From Candidatus Latescibacterota bacterium (GTDB lineage: Bacteria; Latescibacterota; UBA2968; SICM01): a DNA stretch of 58,422 nt. This document shows, piece by piece, positions 48,671-55,318 of this stretch. Position numbers and translations under genes: made by a program. Numbering within the stretch: the stretch's first letter is position 1; the number at the start of each line of letters is the position of its first letter. Under the pieces are notes generated by a model that was not told the origin of the DNA, ran no database searches, and saw only the letters and a program-made list of their open reading frames with translations. The DNA lies in contig SICM01000007.1 in the NCBI GenBank assembly GCA_009694805.1, forward strand, positions 1-58,422, in the 5' to 3' direction.

Positions 48671-49450
48671 TCACACCGCCCTGTAGGGGAACAGTTTTCG
48701 ATGGAGGGCTTTCAGGAACGCCCGGAACAGGAAGGTCGCTACGCCGATGACGAAGATCCCGGCGTAGACCCGGTCAAAGTCCAGCATCTTGCGAGCGGCC
48801 TCGATCATGGCGCCCACGCCCATCCGGGCGTTCACGATCTCGGCGAGGATGACATATGTCCATCCGATGTCGTAGAGGATGATGAAGGCCTCAAAGATCG
48901 CCGGCAGAGAGGCCCCCAGCAGGAGCAGGAGCGTCTGTCTTCGGTTCGCCCCGAGCGTGTAGGCGGTCTCCAGGATCTCGTCCGGCACCTTCTCGCACTC
49001 ATCCACCACGATCGAGGTCAGGTAGGGGATCATCCCGATCAGCAGAAACGCCACCTTCATCCCCTCCTCGATCCCGAAAAGGCCGATCAGGGCGGGGAGG
49101 AAGGCCGTGATCGGCATGGCCCTCATGAAGACGACGACCGGAAAAAAGAAGGCGCGGACGACCCCGAAGCTCCCCATCAGGATGCCCAGCGGAACGGAGA
49201 CCAGGACGGCGATCACAAACGCCTGGAAGATCCGCCACCAGCTCACGGCGATGTTTCCGGCCAGGTTATAATTGCTGGCGAGATAGACGAACGCCCTGGC
49301 CACGTCCATCGGGCGGGGGAGCGACATGGGCGGCAGGAGCCGGAGGCCGGTGACGCCCAGCCAGAGGGCCAGGATCACGGCCCAGACGGCGATGTTCAGG
49401 CCAATCCTGAGCTTGCGAGGGGTCTTTTCGCGAATTTTCCAGAGGGACAT
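48671..49450 (-). CDS. NitT/TauT-type ABC transporter permease
   Basis: Inner-membrane permease of 259 residues with about six spans. The start at 49450 (MSLWKIREKTPRKLR) has GGGGAGCGCAGGG upstream. The longer frame reads through a palindromic repeat. EAA-loop-like segment: ECEKVPDEILETAYTLGANRRQTLLLLLGASLPAIFEA region at about residues 160-198, which docks to the ATPase. PRPMDVARAFVYL near the N terminus is typical of SsuC/TauC proteins. Its stop lies seven bases before the ATPase start. It should act with the SBP-OmpA protein encoded upstream. Confidence 0.93.
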   Translation of the reverse strand: MSLWKIREKTPRKLRIGLNIAVWAVILALWLGVTGLRLLPPMSLPRPMDVARAFVYLASNYNLAGNIAVSWWRIFQAFVIAVLVSVPLGILMGSFGVVRAFFFPVVVFMRAMPITAFLPALIGLFGIEEGMKVAFLLIGMIPYLTSIVVDECEKVPDEILETAYTLGANRRQTLLLLLGASLPAIFEAFIILYDIGWTYVILAEIVNARMGVGAMIEAARKMLDFDRVYAGIFVIGVATFLFRAFLKALHRKLFPYRAV

Positions 49451-49460
49451 GCCCTGCGCT

Positions 49461-49497
49461 CCCCTTTTCGGGTTCCCGGGCTCCGCCTGGGAACCGC
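49461..49497. repeat. Palindrome between permease and TIM-barrel genes
   Basis: GGTTCCCGGGC and TGGGAACC form a hairpin around CTCCGCC. It touches the 3' end of the TIM-barrel gene and lies just upstream of the permease gene, which is otherwise tightly packed in its operon. Confidence 0.7.
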
Positions 49498-50835
49498 TCA
49501 ACGCTCGTAGCGGTAGACCCGCCCCGCGGGATACCGCGCTCCTGACACCGGCGAGATCGCCGGCTCGATCGTGATGAGGCACTGCCGGTGCGTTGCCGGG
49601 AGGGACCGACCGGCAAACAGGTCCCGGATCGCCCGGACGCCTTCCGGGATATGGGGCGAGGCCGCGTCGAACTCCCCAGCCCGCTCGCCCGTCATCAGCG
49701 CCACGAAACCGTTCTCGTAGTAGCGCAGGACGACCTCGTCCCGCTCCTCAGGCGCGTCCTCCAACGGCCGACCCAGATCGAGTAGAAACGGCTCGTCGTC
49801 GTAATAGCCCAGCGCATACCAGTCCGAACTATAGCTCGACAGCCCGAACAGCCGTGCGGCGGCGCAGCCGTAGAAGATCGCCGCGCGGTCTGTCCGCCGC
49901 CGGTAGACCGGCACGGCCCGCCCCTCGTGTTGGGCCGTGCCGCCCGTCGCCTCCCAGGCCGCGTTCACGTAGTCGATCGCCACGAAGGTGAGTTCAGGGT
50001 TGTGTCGCCGCACTTTGGCAACCATATCACCGTAGTAGCGCTGGATGCCCGTCTCCCCCGCCCACGGCCGGTAGAACGTCTCGCGCGTCGAGATCCAGCC
50101 TTCACCTTCGGCGTAGAGGGAGATCTCGCGCCCCCAGACAAAACTCGTCCCGATACTCTCCGTCACGTCGATGTCGGAGGGGGGCAGGAGGTACCTCGCG
50201 GCGCGGTAAGCCTGGTTCGTGAAGATCAGGCAGCCCGGATCGGCCGCCTTTGGCGTCCGCAGGAACTCCGCCCCGGCCGCGTCGTAGGGGGTGTCCGGGT
50301 GACGCCGGTCGTGGAGCGCCGCTACGCTCTCGGGGAGCGCGTAGCGGCCGGCGTAGTCGAAGAAGACGCCGTCATAGCCGGTGCGACGCCGGTGGCCGGC
50401 GATGACGCGGCTCAGGAAGGATCGCAGCTCCGGCTCGGTGAGATCGAAGAAGTAGGCCGGCTGGACCGCCCCGCCGCCCTGTTCGGGCCGGTCCGGGTTC
50501 AGCAGCCACTCCGGATGCTGCTCCAGAACCTCGTGCCGCCAGTCGCCGTCCGGCTTCGGCTTCCGCGTCTCCTTCGCGTAGAAGCCGTTGAACCAGATGT
50601 AGAAGAAGAGCTTGCTCCCGTGCTCGTGCAGCGCGGCCACACGCTCCCGGGAGAAGGTCGGATAGCCGTTTGTCAACAGCAGCCGGAACCGCTTCAGTCG
50701 CTCCCACCCCTGGCCCGCAGTCGCTGGCTTGCCCTCTGCGATGAGGCTGTTGTGAAAGAAGATGAACGCCCCCGGCGCCGGGCCGAGGGTCCCGGCCGCG
50801 AGCGCCGACGGAACATAGAGGTTGTCCTTGTCCAT
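49498..50835 (-). CDS. Putative TIM-barrel glycoside hydrolase-like protein
   Basis: 445 residues of uncertain family. Segments GAFIFFHNSLIAEGK, KLFFYIWFNGFYAKET, GYDGVFFDYAGRYALPES, DPGCLIFTNQAYRAARYLL, DVTESIGTSFVWGREI and LTFVAIDYVNAAWE follow the strand pattern of a barrel. The Asp in VFFDYAG is a plausible catalytic acid, as in alpha-galactosidase-like and GH114-like proteins. The start at 50835 (MDKDNLYVPSALA) has AGGATAGGACC upstream. No signal peptide. It splits an otherwise tight ABC operon (gaps of 80 and 47 bases) and is bordered by palindromes, so it looks inserted. Confidence 0.7.
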   Translation of the reverse strand: MDKDNLYVPSALAAGTLGPAPGAFIFFHNSLIAEGKPATAGQGWERLKRFRLLLTNGYPTFSRERVAALHEHGSKLFFYIWFNGFYAKETRKPKPDGDWRHEVLEQHPEWLLNPDRPEQGGGAVQPAYFFDLTEPELRSFLSRVIAGHRRRTGYDGVFFDYAGRYALPESVAALHDRRHPDTPYDAAGAEFLRTPKAADPGCLIFTNQAYRAARYLLPPSDIDVTESIGTSFVWGREISLYAEGEGWISTRETFYRPWAGETGIQRYYGDMVAKVRRHNPELTFVAIDYVNAAWEATGGTAQHEGRAVPVYRRRTDRAAIFYGCAAARLFGLSSYSSDWYALGYYDDEPFLLDLGRPLEDAPEERDEVVLRYYENGFVALMTGERAGEFDAASPHIPEGVRAIRDLFAGRSLPATHRQCLITIEPAISPVSGARYPAGRVYRYER

Positions 50836-50914
50836 GGTCCTATCCTGGCGGGAGCGTCTGCTCCCCCCCGCGCCCCGCACGACTCCCGCACGACTCACCG
50901 CGAGGGGCGTGAGA

Positions 50915-52507
50915 TCACTGCGCCGCCGGGTTCGGGTAGACCTTGATGTCCGTCCGCCGGTTGAGGGCGCGCCCCTCTTCGGCGTCGTTGGATGCCACGG
51001 GCTGGTCGGGTCCGTTCCCGAATGTCCGTATCCGGTCTTCCGGGAACCCGTACTTCTGCCTCAGGTAGTCCTTCACCGCGTCCGCCCTTCGCTTGGACAG
51101 GGTGACGTTGTGGTCCCGCGCTCCCCGGTCATCCGTGTTGCCGACGATGTCCACCACCGTGTTGTGATACGCCTGCATCATCCTCCCGATCTCGTCGATG
51201 CCCCCCCGCGAGGTGGGGTTGATCTCGGCAGAGTTGGTGGCGAAATAGATCGTCTTCTGCTGCGTCATCAGCGGTTCCTGTCCCGGTTTGGGCGGCGCGT
51301 AGGTCGTCTCCGCCATCTTGACAGGACCTGGATAGGAGGGCCGGAGGGCCTCGAGGACGCGGGTGTCCTGGGCCTTCCGGTAGTCGTTGACGCCGCTGAT
51401 CACGGCCTGATCTTTCCAGTTCGACTGGGCCAGTTCGAAGATGTTCGCGAAGTCGCTCACCTTGCCGGGCCCGAGGCCGAAGAAGATCTGGTTCTCGTTG
51501 TAGTCCCCCAGCACGACCCCTTCGAGCATGGCCTGGGCGAGGTCGGTCGGGATGTTGAACTCTTTCACGTCTCCGATCAGCCGGTAGGCCGAGGACGGGT
51601 TCTTCTTGATGTATTCGACCCCCTCCAGCCAGGCGTGGGCGAAGTTCGTCAGATCCTCCGGGTACTTGGCGGCGAACGCATCGCTCACGACGAGGATGTC
51701 GGCGATCAGCCTGTCGGCGGTTCGCGTGTCGAGGATCTTTCTGGCCCCGGGCCGCTTGTTCATCGCGTCGGTCATGTCCGGGTCCCAGGCGACGGCCGCA
51801 TCGACCCGCTCCTGGGCGAAGCTGAGGGCCGACTCGATCCCATCGTTGGTCACGACCGCGTGCTTCAGGATCCAGTCGACCTGGGTGGGCGACAGGCTGG
51901 AGTGCTTGAGGGCGTCGAGCAGCAGGGTATGCGAGGGCGTATAGGGAGGATAGGCGACGATCTTGCCCGCCAGGTCCTCGATCGAGCGGATGCCCGACTT
52001 GGCGATGATGCCGTCGGCGCCGCGCGACCAGTCGACCATCAGGAAGGCCCTGGACCCGAACCCCTGTCTCGTAAACTGGTAGAAGTCCTTGGCGTAGACG
52101 TCCACCGTGTACAGCATCACGTCGACCTTGCCCGCGGCGAAGGCCGAGGCCGCGTCGGTCCAGTTGTCGATGATCTTGAACTCCACGTCCAGCCCGTAGC
52201 GGTCCATGATGGACCCCTTCCGGGTGGTGAGATTCCCGTTCGCCACGAGCCCCGGGGCGCATCCCACCCAGATGTTGACGCGCACCCGGATCTTATCCGC
52301 CTTCCCTGCCGGGGCCCCCTGTCCCGTCGCCTGCCCCGTCTCCGGCCGGGCGCTCGCAGTCTCCTGGCGTCCCATGAGGCGGTCGATCCGCCCCCAGTTG
52401 AGATAGACCGTCGCCCCGATGACGCCGAGCAGCAGGAGAACCCCGAAGATCTTCACGCCGGGCCGGAGTTCCATCTTATCGCCTCCCTGTGTCCCATAGT
52501 CCGCCAT
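50915..52507 (-). CDS. Membrane-anchored solute-binding protein fused to an OmpA domain
   Basis: 530 residues in three parts. Residues about 19-37 (KIFGVLLLLGVIGATVYLNW) form one inner-membrane span without a signal-peptidase site. Residues about 70-390 are a NitT/TauT-type periplasmic binding fold: RVNIWVGCAPGLVAN, SAFAAGKVDVMLYT, DLAGKIVAYPPYTPSH and VDAAVAWDPDMTDAM. Residues about 405-525 are an OmpA C-terminal peptidoglycan-binding domain: TIYFATNSAEINPTSRGGID, VDIVGNTDDRGARDHN, LSKRRADAVKDYL and ALNRRTDIKV, with the Asp and Arg that bind diaminopimelate present. Starts at 52507 or 52474 both have good ribosome-binding sites. The protein would link membrane, ligand and cell wall. Confidence 0.93.
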   Translation of the reverse strand: MADYGTQGGDKMELRPGVKIFGVLLLLGVIGATVYLNWGRIDRLMGRQETASARPETGQATGQGAPAGKADKIRVRVNIWVGCAPGLVANGNLTTRKGSIMDRYGLDVEFKIIDNWTDAASAFAAGKVDVMLYTVDVYAKDFYQFTRQGFGSRAFLMVDWSRGADGIIAKSGIRSIEDLAGKIVAYPPYTPSHTLLLDALKHSSLSPTQVDWILKHAVVTNDGIESALSFAQERVDAAVAWDPDMTDAMNKRPGARKILDTRTADRLIADILVVSDAFAAKYPEDLTNFAHAWLEGVEYIKKNPSSAYRLIGDVKEFNIPTDLAQAMLEGVVLGDYNENQIFFGLGPGKVSDFANIFELAQSNWKDQAVISGVNDYRKAQDTRVLEALRPSYPGPVKMAETTYAPPKPGQEPLMTQQKTIYFATNSAEINPTSRGGIDEIGRMMQAYHNTVVDIVGNTDDRGARDHNVTLSKRRADAVKDYLRQKYGFPEDRIRTFGNGPDQPVASNDAEEGRALNRRTDIKVYPNPAAQ

Positions 52508-52534
52508 GGCAACCCCCTCTCACAACCGAAATGA

Positions 52535-53278
52535 TCAGGTGTTCTGCTCTCCGAGTGTCTTCTCCTGCTGTTGCGCGGCCCGGGTCCCTGTGTCCTGCGC
52601 CGGTGTCCCCTGCGTCTGCTTCACCATCTCCGCGAATTTGGCCTTGGCCGCGGCCGGGGACGCCTCCCGCCGGAGCCGGCCGAGCTGCCGATCCAGGTCC
52701 GTCTCCCCGAGTTCCTTCGAGACAGTCGCCTCTCCGTGAAGCCTCGACAGTCCTTCCCGGACGTTGTCGAGCGCGGCCAGTTCGGGCTCCACGGACAACC
52801 CGGCGATCTCGTTCTCGATCCGGACCCGCTCCTTGTCGCTGGCCGCCCGGGCGAGCGCCCGTTCCTTCTCCACCTTCAGGGTATGGATCCCCCCCTGCAT
52901 CTCAATCAGGAGGCTCTTGTAGTCCTCCACCTCCTTCACCGACTGCTCCAGATCGGCCTTCAGCCGGTCGATCTCGTCTTCGAGCTGTTCTTTCTTCTGA
53001 AGCAGGATGGGTCCGAGTTGGGTGTTGTTCGTGGCGATCGCTCCTTCCAGATCGCTCCGGACCTGTTTGTGGTTCCGCTTCGCCGTCTCGAGATCCAGGG
53101 CGAGCCGCTCCCGGCGGGCGACGAGCGCCCCGACGGCCCGCTTGAGCTGATGGAAACTCTCCATCTTCTTCTCGATCGCTGAGTCGTAGACCACCTCGGC
53201 GTGCTCCACTTCCATCTCCTTGACGTTCTTGAAAAGGATCCCCCTGAAAAGATTCCACACGCGGCTCCAGAGACCCAT
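52535..53278 (-). CDS. PspA/IM30 family (ESCRT-III-like) protein
   Basis: 247 residues, almost entirely helical. The start MGLWSRVWNLFRGILF is an amphipathic membrane-binding helix as in PspA and Vipp1. A long hairpin of heptads follows (ESFHQLKRAVGALVARRERL, DLETAKRNHKQVRSDL, KKEQLEDEIDRLKADLEQSV). C-terminal helices contain LRREASPAAAKAKFAEMV. PspA and Vipp1 are established bacterial members of the ESCRT-III superfamily that form membrane-bound polymers protecting the inner membrane. ATG has AAAGGAG eight bases upstream. Gaps to its neighbours are 22 and 27 bases. No PspF, PspB or PspC gene is present. Confidence 0.9.
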   Translation of the reverse strand: MGLWSRVWNLFRGILFKNVKEMEVEHAEVVYDSAIEKKMESFHQLKRAVGALVARRERLALDLETAKRNHKQVRSDLEGAIATNNTQLGPILLQKKEQLEDEIDRLKADLEQSVKEVEDYKSLLIEMQGGIHTLKVEKERALARAASDKERVRIENEIAGLSVEPELAALDNVREGLSRLHGEATVSKELGETDLDRQLGRLRREASPAAAKAKFAEMVKQTQGTPAQDTGTRAAQQQEKTLGEQNT

Positions 53279-53300
53279 ACGGAATCACTCCTTTCGGAAA

Positions 53301-53888
53301 TCACGACCCACGGGTCGGATCGTTCGATGCGAGAAATCGTACCAGATCGGCGTATTTTTCCATCTCTGCCTGACATCTGCGATTGACGGCGTCCTGAAAC
53401 GCGATCCGTTCCTGCGCCTGCTGCTTCTTCTCCTCGATCTGCTTCGTGAGCTCAGCGATCTCCGCGTTGATCCTGTCCACGGTCTCTTTCGTCTCTCCCT
53501 GGGTCCCCTCCAGGTAGGCCTCCATCGCCTCCCCTTTGGCGACTGCGTCGGCGACGATGGCCTGCTCTGAGATCCCAAAGGTCTTGAGCGCCGCCTCGAC
53601 GCTCTCCACCTGCGTGGCCTGCGGCAGCGCCGAGAAATTGCTCCTGAGTTCCATCGCCTTCTCCGCCGTGGCAAACGGCGTGTCGTTCACAATCCCCGCC
53701 GACCGAAAGACCCTCTGAAAGTCCACCTCCCCGTCCGGCGCCGGGATCTCCGAGGCAGGCGTAGTCAGGGACACAGGGGGCCTGGCGATCTCTTCCAGCG
53801 TCACCGGGGACGGCTGTGACTTCTCCAGTTCAGGTTTCTGCTCCGGCGGTTTAAACACCAGATACTTCAATGTGTCCCTGAAGCTCAA
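53301..53888 (-). CDS. Coiled-coil protein of unknown function
   Basis: 195 residues, no family recognised. Residues 1-55 are Pro-rich and probably disordered (VFKPPEQKPELEKSQPSP). The middle is helical with TAEKAMELRSNFSALPQATQ and VEAALKTFGISEQAIVADAV. Residues about 130-175 are a coiled coil (ETVDRINAEIAELTKQIEEK, KQQAQERIAFQDAV). TTG at 53888 has AAAGGGGGATG upstream. It lies directly before the PspA gene and 22 bases after coxG. Its regular helix pattern and position suggest a partner or regulator of the PspA polymer. Confidence 0.82.
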   Translation of the reverse strand: MSFRDTLKYLVFKPPEQKPELEKSQPSPVTLEEIARPPVSLTTPASEIPAPDGEVDFQRVFRSAGIVNDTPFATAEKAMELRSNFSALPQATQVESVEAALKTFGISEQAIVADAVAKGEAMEAYLEGTQGETKETVDRINAEIAELTKQIEEKKQQAQERIAFQDAVNRRCQAEMEKYADLVRFLASNDPTRGS

Positions 53889-53910
53889 TGCATCCCCCTT
53901 TCTTCACGTC

Positions 53911-54411
53911 TCACGGTTTCTTGACGGTCCGGAGCAGGTCGCGCACGATGCCGTGTTTGACCTCCGCGCCGGGCAGGGCCATCGCTTCGGCCTCCACGGC
54001 TCCGAACACCTGCCGCACCATCAGGCGGGCCGTGCTCTGGATCATCCGCTGGCCCACGGCGGCCACCGGCCCGCCCACCTGCACGTCCCCGGCGTAGGTG
54101 ACGAGGGTGCCGTCCTCCTGAGGCGTCAGGTCCACGGCCCCTGCCCCCTTCACAAACCCCGTCTTCCCCTGGATGTCCACGACCATCCGGTAATGCGAGG
54201 GGGGCGTGGTCTCCTCCAGCCGGATCTTCCCGGCGTAGCGCCCCTTGATGGCGCCCACGCCCACGCTCAGGGCGATGTCGTAGTGGTTCTCCTCCGTGGT
54301 CTCCAGCTTCTCGCAGCCCGGCATGCACTTCTGGAGGATGGCCGGGTCCGTGAAGGCCTGATAGACGCGGTCGGGTGTGGCTTTGATGGTGTAGGTGCCT
54401 TCGATTTTCAA
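53911..54411 (-). CDS. coxG: CoxG-like SRPBCC domain protein
   Basis: 166 residues of the CO dehydrogenase subunit G family. It starts IEGTYTIKATPDRVYQAFTD and has CMPGCEKLETTEEN, GAIKGRYAGKIRLEE and VQVGGPVAAVGQRMIQSTA, all hallmarks. TTG at 54411 has AAAGGTTC upstream. In carboxidotrophs CoxG recruits CO dehydrogenase to the inner membrane. It follows coxM by 34 bases. CoxG-like proteins often accompany form II enzymes too, so its presence does not prove CO oxidation. Confidence 0.92.
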   Translation of the reverse strand: MKIEGTYTIKATPDRVYQAFTDPAILQKCMPGCEKLETTEENHYDIALSVGVGAIKGRYAGKIRLEETTPPSHYRMVVDIQGKTGFVKGAGAVDLTPQEDGTLVTYAGDVQVGGPVAAVGQRMIQSTARLMVRQVFGAVEAEAMALPGAEVKHGIVRDLLRTVKKP

Positions 54412-54445
54412 GATGAACCTTTCTGGGGTGAGGGCCGCTCTCCGA

Positions 54446-55318
54446 TCACTTCACCCGCTCCACGGCCTTCGTCAGGGCCCGTTGCGTCAGCACCTGCGTC
54501 AGGTGTCTCCGGTAGTCGGCGGAGGCGTGGATGTCCTCCTGGAACTCGTCGATGCCCTCGGTCGCCAGCCCGGAAGCGGCGCGGATGGCCGCCTCATCCG
54601 GGCGTTTTCCCCGGAGGGCCTCCTCCGCGGCGCGGGCCCGGAAGGCCATCTTCGATGTGCCAGTGATGCCGATGGCCACGGCGGCGCAGCTCCCGTCCCG
54701 GTCCCTGGTCACCTGGGCGGCCACGCCCACGAGGGCGAACCCCGACGCGGCCTGACGCATCTTGACGTAGGCGCCCCCCGAACGCTTCGGGGGCACGGTG
54801 ACGCGGATCTGCGACAGGATCTCCCCCGGCGCCAGGGCGGTCGTCAGGAGATCGACGAAGAAGTCGGCGGCCCCGATCGTCCGCTTCCCGCCCGGTCCCA
54901 CGACCTCCAGTTCCGCGTCCAGGGCCAGGATGGCCGCGGGCCAGTCCGCGGCGGGATCGGCGTGGGCCAGGCTTCCGCCCAGGGTCCCCCGGTTGCGGAC
55001 CTGCGCGTCGCCGATCTCCCCGGCGGTCTCCGGCAGGAGCGGACACCGTTTCTTGAGCAGGTCGGAACTCTCGATCTGATAGTGGGTCGCCATCGCCCCG
55101 ATGGCGATCTTCCCCTTTGACATCTTGACGGCATTCAGGCCGGGGACACGGCCCAGGTCGATGACCGCGCCGGGGAGGGCGAGGCGGAGTTTCATCAGCG
55201 GGAGCAGGCTGTGGCCGCCCGCCAGCACCCTGGCATCCTTCTCCCCGTGCTGCTGGAGCAGGGCCACGGCCCTGGCGAGCGTCTTCGGGGCATAGTAGTC
55301 GAACGCGCTGGGAATCAT
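54446..55318 (-). CDS. coxM: CoxM-like FAD-binding subunit
   Basis: FAD subunit of a xanthine dehydrogenase-family molybdenum hydroxylase, 290 residues. The two FAD motifs are AGGHSLLPLMKLRLA at about residues 32-46 and TLGGSLAHADPAADWPA at about residues 111-127. It starts IPSAFDYYAPKTLARAVALL. ATG at 55318 overlaps the coxL TGA (ATGA), so the two subunits are translated together. It passes electrons from the iron-sulfur subunit to an acceptor. Confidence 0.95.
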   Translation of the reverse strand: MIPSAFDYYAPKTLARAVALLQQHGEKDARVLAGGHSLLPLMKLRLALPGAVIDLGRVPGLNAVKMSKGKIAIGAMATHYQIESSDLLKKRCPLLPETAGEIGDAQVRNRGTLGGSLAHADPAADWPAAILALDAELEVVGPGGKRTIGAADFFVDLLTTALAPGEILSQIRVTVPPKRSGGAYVKMRQAASGFALVGVAAQVTRDRDGSCAAVAIGITGTSKMAFRARAAEEALRGKRPDEAAIRAASGLATEGIDEFQEDIHASADYRRHLTQVLTQRALTKAVERVK

